Source: Deltaproteobacteria bacterium
Lineage (GTDB): Bacteria > Desulfobacterota_D > UBA1144 > Nemesobacterales > UBA2774
Direction: 5' to 3'
Length of the DNA: 64,000 nt
Assembly: GCA_029262275.1 (NCBI GenBank)
Contig: JAJCZS010000009.1
Coordinates: 68,284-132,283, forward strand
Part shown: one piece after another, positions 35,682-43,485 of the stretch
Layout of the letters: every line of letters starts with the position of its first letter
Position numbering within the stretch: position 1 is the stretch's first letter
The notes under the pieces: model-generated
Told to the model about the DNA's origin: nothing
Database searches by the model: none
The model's input: only the letters and a program-made list of their open reading frames with translations
Position numbers and translations under genes: made by a program

Positions 35682-36632
35682 ATGATGACTAAATATATAT
35701 CAACATTATTAGCCCTCAGCATATTTCTAATGTTTGTTAAGATGAGCCATGCCGAGCTATGCAGCAATTGGGGAGAAGGAAAAAAAACTGGTGTGCTTGA
35801 TCATAAACTGATCAATGAAGCAAGCGGGATTGAGGCATCAAGAAAATTTGAAGGCAGGCTCTATCATATAAATGATTCTGGGGGTGGGCAGTTTTTTTAT
35901 ATCACAGATATGAATGGTGATAAGACGCAAAAAATTAGAATAGAGGGAGAGGCTTCTAAAAAATCAGATTTTGAAGATATAAGCATAGGAAAATGCTTTG
36001 ATAAATCTTGTTTATTTATTGGTGACATCGGTGACAACAAGGCTAGAAAATATTCGGTTGAGATTATAGTTGTTGAGGAGCTTGAGAAATACGAGAGCTC
36101 TGTTAAACCGCTTAAGAGGATAAAACTTAAGTATCCAGACGGGCCTCATAATGCTGAAGGTTTGGCTGTTCATCCAAACGGAGATATATACATAGTTACT
36201 AAGGAAGAGAACCTGAGGGACCTTGAAGCATATCCTTCGAAGGTATATAGACTGTCAGCTCAAAAATGGCAAGATGTTGAAAATAAAGTAAGTACTTTAG
36301 AATATATTGGGGAGATAGATTTGCGAATGTTGGTCCCTTCCGCTACTGCTTACGGCCAAATTGTGTCAGCGTTTGATATTGCTCCAGACGGAAAGAGTTT
36401 CTTAGTCCTAACTTATGAGAATGCGCTTGAATTTAATATAGATCTCTCTAAGCAGAAGATAAAACCAACAGGGCAATTAAAAAAAGGGCAGGATTATAAT
36501 GTAATTGAGCTTAAATACCTTCCGCAACAAGAGAGCATTACATACCTTCCAGATGGTAAGGCCTTTTTATATGACACTGAGCACCACTGGTTTCAGGCAC
36601 CGATTATGAAAGTTGATTGCCTTGATGAATAA
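35682..36632 (+). CDS. Secreted beta-propeller-like hypothetical protein
   Basis: 316 residues with a signal peptide (about 1-25, ending MSHA). The mature part shows repeated beta segments: NDSGGGQFFYITDMNGDKTQKIRI, FEDISIG...CLFIGDIGDNKARK, AEGLAVHPNGDIYIVTKE, AFDIAPDGKSFLVLTYENALEF and SITYLPDGKAFLYDTEHH. This pattern recalls esterase-like-phytase or SdiA-regulated propellers, but no catalytic residue can be pinned down. AAGGAAA precedes the ATG ATG start. Monocistronic, divergent from aroA. Confidence 0.7.
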   Translation: MMTKYISTLLALSIFLMFVKMSHAELCSNWGEGKKTGVLDHKLINEASGIEASRKFEGRLYHINDSGGGQFFYITDMNGDKTQKIRIEGEASKKSDFEDISIGKCFDKSCLFIGDIGDNKARKYSVEIIVVEELEKYESSVKPLKRIKLKYPDGPHNAEGLAVHPNGDIYIVTKEENLRDLEAYPSKVYRLSAQKWQDVENKVSTLEYIGEIDLRMLVPSATAYGQIVSAFDIAPDGKSFLVLTYENALEFNIDLSKQKIKPTGQLKKGQDYNVIELKYLPQQESITYLPDGKAFLYDTEHHWFQAPIMKVDCLDE

Positions 36633-36634
36633 GA

Positions 36635-37519
36635 TTATTCAATAAGAAATGAAAGAATAAGAGGGGTTGTAATTATTGATATTATTGTCCCGGCCAATAT
36701 TATAGACGCCACTGTTTTAGAGTCCTGATTATATTTTTCTGCAAGTACGAAGTTGAAAATTGCAGGCGGCATAGATGCTTGAAGAATAATTACTTTTGCC
36801 ACTAATCCATCAAGTTTAAATAGCCATACCACAAAAATACCTAGAGCCAATCCCAGCAGCACCCTCATTCCACCTGCTATGAAAGAGCTTCCAACGCTAG
36901 TTAATTTAACTTCAGAGAGTTTGTAGCCGAGAGCAAATATCATTGTAGGAATACTTACTTCTCCAAGAAGGTCCACTGCTCTGAATATAGAGGTTGGGAC
37001 ATGCACTTCTGATATGCTGAGCACGACCCCTCCAATTGCGGAGTAGATAAGGGGGAGTTTGAAAATTTCAAGAGGACTTTTATCGTAGTTTAGGATCAAT
37101 ATTCCATAGGTGTAATGAAGTACTGTTGTAGAGACCATGTATAGGATTCCTATATAAAATCCTACTTCTCCAAAAGCAAACAGAATTAGAGGCAAGCCCA
37201 TATTGCCAGTATTTGCAAAAAGAATTGGTGGCAAATAAACCTTTATAGGCAACTTTAGAACTCTTACAGTGAAATAACCAATTACAGACATTGCTGCGAT
37301 TATTATGCATACAGAAGCAAATACTATCCCAGCAATATGTATCTCAATTGTTTCTTCATACAGTGAAGAAAGTATTAGAGCAGGTGTTGCAAGGTAGATT
37401 ACAAAATCATTTAATGCAGAAAGATCTATCTTCTTCCATTTACCAAATAGATATCCAAGCGATGCAATAAGAAATACGGGGAGTACAACATCAATGATTT
37501 CAACAATCTCTGCAGAAAT
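36635..37519 (-). CDS. Auxin efflux carrier (AEC) family transporter with ATT start
   Basis: The first in-frame ATG (37291) would give only 218 residues and lose the first helices. Upstream the frame stays open and encodes family-typical sequence: VLPVFLIASLGYLFGKW and IYLATPALILSSLYE. No ATG, GTG or TTG occurs before an in-frame TAA. An ATT at 37519 lies 10 bases after a consensus AAAGGAG (37530-37536), giving 294 residues, the normal AEC length with ten helices. AEC proteins export small organic acids or amino acids; substrate unknown. A point error in the assembly (ATG read as ATT) is the alternative. Confidence 0.82.
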   Translation of the reverse strand: MSAEIVEIIDVVLPVFLIASLGYLFGKWKKIDLSALNDFVIYLATPALILSSLYEETIEIHIAGIVFASVCIIIAAMSVIGYFTVRVLKLPIKVYLPPILFANTGNMGLPLILFAFGEVGFYIGILYMVSTTVLHYTYGILILNYDKSPLEIFKLPLIYSAIGGVVLSISEVHVPTSIFRAVDLLGEVSIPTMIFALGYKLSEVKLTSVGSSFIAGGMRVLLGLALGIFVVWLFKLDGLVAKVIILQASMPPAIFNFVLAEKYNQDSKTVASIILAGTIISIITTPLILSFLIE

Positions 37520-37628
37520 GGCTACGGCTCTCCTTTAGATATATCTTCTGAGTGAGCTATTGATTGTAACAGAAAATTTGAATTAGTTTAAGATTTGAAG
37601 GGGTATATAAGTGAAGGTTTAGAGTTTG

Positions 37629-38606
37629 TTACCACTTAACTACCGATGCGCCCCAGGTGAATCCTGCGCCGAAAGCTGAGAAAACTACGATGTCATCTTT
37701 TTTCAATCGACCGCTTTGAACAGCTTCATCAAGCGCTATTGGCACAGAAGCTGAGGATGTGTTTCCATATCTATCCAAATTACTAAAGACTTTTTCCTCA
37801 GGCAGCTCTAAGCGCCTTCTAACAGCATCAATTATTCTATAGTTAGCCTGGTGGGGAATTAATAAATCAACGTCATCAGGTGTTATACCTGCTTGTCTTA
37901 TAGCCTCTAGTGATGATGATTCGAGAGCCTTTACAGCTTCTTTAAATACTTCCCTTCCTTCCATTTGTAAAAAATGACTACCGTCCTTTAAAGTTTCTTC
38001 TGATGTAGGCATCCTAGATCCACCAGCGGGCATCCAGAGTAAGTCCCAGTGATCTCCATTAGATCCAAGACAAGAAGACATTATTCCGGGAGCGTCTGAT
38101 GTTGTAATGACAGCTGCACCAGCCCCATCTCCAAACAAGATGCAAGTTGTACGGTCCTCATAATTCATAATCTTAGATAGGGTTTCGGCCCCTACAACTA
38201 GAAGGTTTTTATTGTTGCCACCTTGAATCATTCCTTTTGCCACGTGTAGTGAATATAAAAAACCGGAACATCCAGCAGAAACATCAAAAGCATAAGCGTT
38301 TTTAGCTCCGAGGCGGCTTTGAAGCACACAAGCTGTTGATGGGAAAATGTGGTCAGGAGTAATAGTACCAACTATGATGCCATCAATGTCTTCAACATCC
38401 ATAGAGGCATCCTCTAGAGCTTTTACACAAGCCTCATAGGCAAGATCAGATGAAGCCACTTCAGGTTCAACTATTCTACGCTCAGAAATACCTGTGCGCG
38501 TGCGTATCCACTCATCAGAAGTATCTATCATCTCCTCAAAGTCAGCGTTGGTTAATACTTTATCAGGTTTAGCGGAACCAATTCCAAGAAACTTTACAAA
38601 ACTCAA
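37629..38606 (-). CDS. fabH: 3-oxoacyl-[acyl-carrier-protein] synthase III
   Basis: Starts fatty-acid synthesis by condensing acetyl-CoA with malonyl-ACP. 325 residues; catalytic C113 in SAGCSGFLYSL, histidine in IPHQANYRI and asparagine in YGNTSSASVP. N-terminal DTSDEWIRTRTGISERR is typical. Start is TTG at 38606, the only usable start in place for the family N-terminus; GGAG lies 12 bases before it. It stands apart from other fab genes. Confidence 0.95.
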   Translation of the reverse strand: MSFVKFLGIGSAKPDKVLTNADFEEMIDTSDEWIRTRTGISERRIVEPEVASSDLAYEACVKALEDASMDVEDIDGIIVGTITPDHIFPSTACVLQSRLGAKNAYAFDVSAGCSGFLYSLHVAKGMIQGGNNKNLLVVGAETLSKIMNYEDRTTCILFGDGAGAAVITTSDAPGIMSSCLGSNGDHWDLLWMPAGGSRMPTSEETLKDGSHFLQMEGREVFKEAVKALESSSLEAIRQAGITPDDVDLLIPHQANYRIIDAVRRRLELPEEKVFSNLDRYGNTSSASVPIALDEAVQSGRLKKDDIVVFSAFGAGFTWGASVVKW

Positions 38607-38669
38607 GTTAGTTAGTACTCCATTAGACGTTGATGGGATATTATCGAATAACCAACCTCTTTTGTCAAA

Positions 38670-39128
38670 CTATGAAGTAACCTTATCAATGAGAGAGTTC
38701 AATTCTAATTTATCCTTAGTTCCAAGCTCTATTTTTTTTGAGTGTATCACTTCTGTGGTATAGAAATGGATATCAAAATAATTTTGGTCTTTAAGCTTCT
38801 TAAGTACTTCTAAATCTCCTTCAGACTCAGTATTGAAAAAATAATCAAAATTAAATGATTTATTGCTTGCTGTGTTTATTTCTATATGCATACCCAGGGA
38901 AGGAAACTCAGGTCTTTCTATTAGCTCAAAATTAAAAGTTACTTTGTTGATGTTTTTGAGAAGATTAATTTCATCAGGGGATTCTATTATTATAAGTGTT
39001 GCCATTTGGTTTAAAGGAATGAAAATGCAACCCGACTCAATCATAGAAAGAGATATTTCTATATCAAAAGGTATTTCAGTTGTACTATCTGAGTTCTTAA
39101 ACAACGGTTTTAATATTAAGGGTAACAA
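38670..39128 (-). CDS. Hypothetical protein
   Basis: 152 residues, no signal peptide or membrane helix, acidic to neutral, predicted alternating beta and alpha. I do not recognise it. A TTG at 39128 with GGAG seven bases upstream is the likely start; later ATG codons lack a ribosome site. The segment MHIEINTASNKSFNFDYFFNTESEGDLEVLKKLKDQ looks like a compact domain. It precedes fabH by 63 bases on the same strand and may be co-transcribed with it. Confidence 0.6.
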   Translation of the reverse strand: MLPLILKPLFKNSDSTTEIPFDIEISLSMIESGCIFIPLNQMATLIIIESPDEINLLKNINKVTFNFELIERPEFPSLGMHIEINTASNKSFNFDYFFNTESEGDLEVLKKLKDQNYFDIHFYTTEVIHSKKIELGTKDKLELNSLIDKVTS

Positions 39129-39448
39129 TTAGTATCTCCAGAAATCCAGAAGTTTGATGATAGGTAGTATTGTATCGTAAAATTAGAGACATATCTCGGA
39201 ATTATCTATAGAAAATTCCGAAAATAGGATATTTTTTGATAGAAATTGGAAATTTTCGCTTGACAGACACCTATAAAATTTATTAGTATCAAGGTATCAG
39301 CTAGGTAACACTTAGCGATAAACTGTTTAGATATATGGGATTGGGATTAACAAAATTTGGGAACAAACATAATAAGACCAGGTTTCTATTCGCTTTTTGA
39401 AATTGGATGTTATAGAATTATCTTTAATTTAATAAGGAGGAGATAAAG
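39129..39448. other. 320-base intergenic region with hairpin and promoter
   Basis: Separates divergent genes. It holds a small hairpin, CGGAATT...AATTCCG (about 39197-39220, 10-base loop), and the promoter listed separately. The leader from the promoter to the 39449 ATG would be about 150 bases, long for this genome; I see no recognisable riboswitch or ORF in it. Confidence 0.45.
39260..39289 (+). promoter_or_regulatory. Promoter of the small APE-rich protein gene
   Basis: Perfect TTGACA at 39260-39265, an 18-base spacer, then TAGTAT at 39284-39289. A TATAAA at 39272-39277 is too close to the -35 to be the -10. Confidence 0.5.
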
Positions 39449-39712
39449 ATGTGGACTCTAATTGTACTGGGTTTAGTGTTTTTAGGTTGGTATATCATGT
39501 CACCACAAGGAGAGGCTGGGGCTGCCGCTGAGGCTCCTGCACCAGAAGCACCAGCTGGGGATGCACCAGCAGCAGATAACGCTACTACTGATGGCAGTGA
39601 ATTTTCTCCCGCGGGCGCTGCACCAGCTGCTGAGGCTGCACCTGCCGCTGAGGCTGCACCTGCAGAAGCACCTGCTGAAGGTGGTGGTGGAGAATTTTCA
39701 GCTCCGTCTTAG
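39449..39712 (+). CDS. Small membrane-anchored Ala/Pro/Glu-rich protein
   Basis: 87 residues. One N-terminal hydrophobic helix (about 2-17, WTLIVLGLVFLGWYIM), then a low-complexity tail of A, P, E and G: EAPAPEAPAGDAPAADN, two EFS motifs (SEFSPAG and GEFSAPS), and repeated PAAEAAPAAEAAP. The AAGGAGGAGATAAAG ribosome site is one of the best in the window. No recognised family. A disordered, extended tail anchored in the inner membrane, perhaps spanning periplasm toward cell wall, is a reasonable guess. Repeat copy number may vary between strains. Confidence 0.7.
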   Translation: MWTLIVLGLVFLGWYIMSPQGEAGAAAEAPAPEAPAGDAPAADNATTDGSEFSPAGAAPAAEAAPAAEAAPAEAPAEGGGGEFSAPS

Positions 39713-39792
39713 AGATTAAGCTTTAGGTTTTGAATTAATATAAGCTAGTCTAGCTATGGGCCTTTATCATAGATAGAGGGATGGGTTGAGTT

Positions 39793-40794
39793 TTATACTA
39801 TAATTTCTTTTTTGGTTCTTATTAATAGCCAAAGGAAGAAAACTCCGCCAATAGAAGCTGTTATTATTCCAACCGGAATTTCAACCGGTGAGATAATAGT
39901 TCTAGATACTGTATCGGCCGCAGTTAAAAATGCGGCTCCCAAAAGGAAAGAACATGGCAGGATAATTCTATTATCAACTCCCAATATCATTCTAAGTATA
40001 TGGGGGATTATTAACCCCACAAAACCTATTGGGCCTGTAACGGATATCACGGCTCCAGCGGCAAGTGACGTTGCAAAATAAATTTTCTTTTCCATTCTTC
40101 TCACATTTACTCCAAGGGATGTTGCTACATCGTCGCCAAGTCCGAATAAATTCATTTCTTTCGTAAGTGAAAGTAATATTGCACATCCGGGAATTACAAA
40201 TATCAGGGTTTTCCAAACCGTATCAAACCCAACTACATCCAGACTTCCCATAATCCAGCGCAGTGTATGAAGTGATTCCGTAAAGTTAGAAAAGAACTGT
40301 ATAAACATTACTACTGCTGAGTAGAGGAAGTTTGCTACAACACCTGCAAGAAGAAGCCTTCCAGTTGCGACAACACCACCTACTTTAGAAACTGAGTAGA
40401 CAAATAGCATTGTAAGTATTGAGAAAACAAAAGCCGATATTGAAACCAATGAGAAGCCTAAAATACCTACTGCAAGACCTGACCTTATGGCCAAAAGCGC
40501 TCCTAGAGATGCTCCGCCAGAGATTCCAAGGGTAAATGGGGAAGCAAGCGGATTTCTAAAGAGAGCCTGAAGCGCAGCTCCTGCAATGGCCAGAGTACCT
40601 CCCGCAATAGTTGCCATTAGCACTCTTGGGATCCTTATTTGAAAAAAGATTGTGTTGGTTAAATCGTCTGTGTTTGATAAAGCTTCAAGTAACCCTATGC
40701 TGTATGTGCCAGTAAATAGTGCTATAAGTGCCACGATCAACCAGAGAATAAATAGTGCGGATATTGATATTATGAATTTTCTGTTCGTACTCAT
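39793..40794 (-). CDS. btuC: Vitamin B12 ABC transporter permease (FecCD family)
   Basis: Inner-membrane permease, 333 residues and about ten helices, N-terminal FIISISALFILWLIVAL. Family marks: FFQIRIPRVLMATIAGGTLAIAGAALQALFRNPLASPFTLGISGGASLGA and GFVGLIIPHILRMILG near the C-terminus. Cobalamin as substrate is inferred from the upstream riboswitch and btuB; related permeases also move haem and siderophores. Last gene of the operon, 9 bases after btuD. Confidence 0.93.
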   Translation of the reverse strand: MSTNRKFIISISALFILWLIVALIALFTGTYSIGLLEALSNTDDLTNTIFFQIRIPRVLMATIAGGTLAIAGAALQALFRNPLASPFTLGISGGASLGALLAIRSGLAVGILGFSLVSISAFVFSILTMLFVYSVSKVGGVVATGRLLLAGVVANFLYSAVVMFIQFFSNFTESLHTLRWIMGSLDVVGFDTVWKTLIFVIPGCAILLSLTKEMNLFGLGDDVATSLGVNVRRMEKKIYFATSLAAGAVISVTGPIGFVGLIIPHILRMILGVDNRIILPCSFLLGAAFLTAADTVSRTIISPVEIPVGIITASIGGVFFLWLLIRTKKEIIV

Positions 40795-40803
40795 TGCGGT
40801 TTA

Positions 40804-41574
40804 TTATTTAGGGAAAACAAATACCCTCCCATTTTCTTTTTTAACAGTGACTGGGATTTCATAAGCAGAGCTAAGCAACTCGCTGTTTATAACCATCTCC
40901 GTAGTTCCTTGAGCCAATACTTTGCCTTCTTTGAGTATGACAATTTCATCAAAGTAAAATAGTGAGGTGAAGATATCATGAGTAGCTGCGATTATTGATA
41001 TTCCCCTTTCTTCTTTTAGCTCATTTAGAATGTTAATAATCTTGGTCCTATGCTTCACATCGAGATATGTAGCAGGTTCATCAAGGATCATAATCTCGGG
41101 TTCTTGCACAAGCCCTCTGGCAATAGATGCAAGCTGTCTTTCGCCTGAAGAGATTTCATTAATCAGTCGGTCTTTAAGATGTAATATTCCTACAGCTTGC
41201 AAAGCATTTTCAGCTATATCTCTATCTTTTTCTCTTTCAAATTCGAACCTGCCAATGTATGGCGCTCTCCCCATCAGCACTACTTCTTTGACTGTAAATG
41301 GAAAAGCAAACATAGGATCTTGAGGTATGTAGGCTATGCACTTAGCAATATCTCTTCTATCCATACTACTAAGCTCTTTGTCTTTAAATAGTGCTTTGCC
41401 AGTTTTTGGTTTGAGTACACCGCAGAGAATTTTAAGCAGGGTTGATTTGCCAGCTCCGTTTGCTCCTAAAATCCCTAACATCTTGCCAGGGGAAATTGAG
41501 AGGTCTATTCCGTTTAGAACCCGGGTCTCATTGTAAGAGAAACCAAGATTGGTGCAGTTAATTATTGTTGCCAT
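40804..41574 (-). CDS. btuD: Vitamin B12 ABC transporter ATP-binding protein
   Basis: Cytosolic ATPase of the importer, 256 residues. Walker A GANGAGKST, Q-loop YIPQDP, signature SSGERQLASIARGL (a slight change from LSGGQ), Walker B IMILDEPATYLD and switch AATHDIF. Overlaps the upstream btuF by 17 bases, implying coupling. A C-terminal extension after residue 215 is typical of FecE/BtuD-like proteins. Confidence 0.94.
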   Translation of the reverse strand: MATIINCTNLGFSYNETRVLNGIDLSISPGKMLGILGANGAGKSTLLKILCGVLKPKTGKALFKDKELSSMDRRDIAKCIAYIPQDPMFAFPFTVKEVVLMGRAPYIGRFEFEREKDRDIAENALQAVGILHLKDRLINEISSGERQLASIARGLVQEPEIMILDEPATYLDVKHRTKIINILNELKEERGISIIAATHDIFTSLFYFDEIVILKEGKVLAQGTTEMVINSELLSSAYEIPVTVKKENGRVFVFPK

Positions 41575-42439
41575 ATTTTTCTTTTAGTTCAGGGTGTAGG
41601 GCTTCAGTTAATACTTGAGCCCCCTCTACAATTCTCTGGCTTGGGTGAAGCAGGACTTTGCTTGATAGAATGTAGACCTGCCCATTTTTTACAGCATCCA
41701 CTTGGGTGAGATTCCCCCATATATCTATAATTTCTTTTTCTTTATCTGTTTTCTCATGGTTTATTTCGATTATGACTTCTGGATTAAAGTGATAAACAGC
41801 TTCTTTACTAATCTTAAGTGCAGTTCTTTCGTTCTTTACTACGTTTTGTCCCCCCGCCAGAGTGACGAGCTCATCAATATAATTATTTGTTCCTATAACA
41901 TATATATCCTCAAGGGTTCCAGCATTTCTTCCTACAACTATTAAGGCTCTTTTTTTCTTAATGTTTTTAGTTAGTTCACTTATTTCATCAAGACTTGTTT
42001 GAATATAAAAGCTTAATTTTTTTGCTTCTTCCCTTTTCCCGAGTATTTCACCCATATCAGAAATTGCTTGCAATATGTCTTTAATTGAATCATTACTGTG
42101 AGCTGTGAATGTTTTAAGCCCAAGGTCTCTTATCTTCTTGCCAAATATAGCGTCCTGGTCTTTCATTAGCACTACAAGATCTGGCTTAAGCGCAAGGATT
42201 GCCTCATAGTTTGGGTTTACCCAGCCGCCAATTTTAGGCAGATCTTTTGCCTCCGGTGGGTATTCATCATAAATAGTTACCCCCACCACATTTTCCCAGG
42301 CGTCCAGGCCATAAATAACTTGAGTGAGATTTGGAGATACAGAAACTATGCGTTTTGGCGTGTCTTCTGAGTAGCTCTTTAAGCTTATAAATAGGATTAA
42401 TATTACTAATGAAAATCTAAATAATATTGCTCGTGTCAT
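41558..42439 (-). CDS. btuF: Periplasmic cobalamin-binding protein
   Basis: Substrate-binding component, 293 residues. A signal peptide (about 1-23) precedes the helical-backbone fold with KRIVSVSPNLTQVIYGLDAWENVVGVTIYDEYPPEAKDLPKIGGWVNPNYEAILALKPDLVV, the standard BtuF/FhuD N-terminal lobe, and HPSQRIVEGAQVLTEALHPE at the C-terminus. It lies between the cytosolic binding-protein gene and btuD in the B12 operon. Confidence 0.92.
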   Translation of the reverse strand: MTRAILFRFSLVILILFISLKSYSEDTPKRIVSVSPNLTQVIYGLDAWENVVGVTIYDEYPPEAKDLPKIGGWVNPNYEAILALKPDLVVLMKDQDAIFGKKIRDLGLKTFTAHSNDSIKDILQAISDMGEILGKREEAKKLSFYIQTSLDEISELTKNIKKKRALIVVGRNAGTLEDIYVIGTNNYIDELVTLAGGQNVVKNERTALKISKEAVYHFNPEVIIEINHEKTDKEKEIIDIWGNLTQVDAVKNGQVYILSSKVLLHPSQRIVEGAQVLTEALHPELKEKYGNNN

Positions 42440-42442
42440 TTT

Positions 42443-43390
42443 TTATCCCGAGAACAGCTCTAACTGCATGTAGTTTCTAAGATTAATAATCGATTCAGGA
42501 GGAGGACTATAGTTCCTAATTACCTCTGGATGAATGGCTTTTGCAAGGATTTCAAGTCCGTCCACAATCCTGGGGCCAGGTCTGCTAAAATAAGAGTTTG
42601 CATCGACTATATAAATCTCTCCCCTATTTGTAGAAGGCAGTTCAAACCACTCGTCTTTGGAAGTTACTACATCAAGCTCGTTTATTGTTTTTTCTATATC
42701 AAAACCGCAGGGCATTATAAATAGCATCTGGGGAGCAAAATCCACTATTTCTTCCCAAGTCACTTTAAAAGATGGCTCACCGGGTTTTCCTATACCATTG
42801 TCGCCACCCGCAATTTCTACCATCTCAGGCACCCAGTGTCCACCCGTAAACGGGGGATCAAGCCACTCCAGGCAGAACACCCTTGGGCGGTCCCTTTCAT
42901 TCTCTAGTTGAGATCTGATTTTGTTGACCCTTGCTCGAAGGCTATCTGTAATCTCCTTTGCTTTTTCTTGAGTTCCTGTGGCCTCACCGATTGTAGTTAT
43001 CGTATCAAAAATTTCATCTATGGTTGTAGGCTCAAGGGATATGATTTCGGGTGTGTGTCCAAGTACTTCTACAGCTTCCATAACTTGATTCCCGGAAACT
43101 GCACATACTTCGCATAGTTTCTGTGTCAATATGATATCTGGGTTAGCTTCCTTAAGCGCTTCTTTGTCCACAAGGTATGTGCTTTTCCCTTCTGCAGCAT
43201 TCTTTGTAACTAGATCGTCTATTTCTTTACTCGAGAGTTTTTTGTGATCAAGAAAGCTCATAATAACTACTTTCTTATCTTTAACCTCAGGCGGGTAGTT
43301 ACATTCATGCGTTACGCCAACGAGACTGTCACCCAGACCCAACTCATATACAATCTCTGTTGTACTTGGAAGAAATGAACAAATGCGCAT
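42443..43390 (-). CDS. Second cobalamin-binding-like protein, no signal peptide
   Basis: 315 residues of the same class-III binding fold as BtuF (MRICSFLPSTTEIVYELGLGDSLVGVTHECNYPPEV, later PGPRIVDGLEILAKAIHPEV), but no signal peptide or lipobox, so it appears cytosolic. It has conserved cysteines in LCEVCAVSG. Homologues without export signals occur next to B12 genes in other bacteria and are annotated only as cobalamin-binding proteins. Its role here is open: a cytosolic B12 or corrinoid holder, or an unconventional export. Ends three bases before btuF. Confidence 0.85.
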   Translation of the reverse strand: MRICSFLPSTTEIVYELGLGDSLVGVTHECNYPPEVKDKKVVIMSFLDHKKLSSKEIDDLVTKNAAEGKSTYLVDKEALKEANPDIILTQKLCEVCAVSGNQVMEAVEVLGHTPEIISLEPTTIDEIFDTITTIGEATGTQEKAKEITDSLRARVNKIRSQLENERDRPRVFCLEWLDPPFTGGHWVPEMVEIAGGDNGIGKPGEPSFKVTWEEIVDFAPQMLFIMPCGFDIEKTINELDVVTSKDEWFELPSTNRGEIYIVDANSYFSRPGPRIVDGLEILAKAIHPEVIRNYSPPPESIINLRNYMQLELFSG

Positions 43391-43413
43391 TGTTACGCCC
43401 CCATCATTTTATT

Positions 43414-43448
43414 GTTTAAGGAGAAGCAGAAGTTGCCTCTCCCTAAAC
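43414..43448 (-). other. Intercistronic hairpin in the B12 operon
   Basis: GTTTAAGGAGAAGC pairs imperfectly with GCCTCTCCCTAAAC, forming a long stem between the propeller lipoprotein gene and the cobalamin-binding gene. No T-run follows on the transcribed strand, so it may stabilise or process the mRNA rather than end it. Confidence 0.4.
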
Positions 43449-43485
43449 ATTTATCATTAACCGTATTGGTTATTTATGCAAATCC

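Noticed and set aside
36635..37291. AEC gene starting at the ATG at 37291
   Set aside because: This start would delete the first helices although the frame and the family homology continue upstream to ATT 37519.
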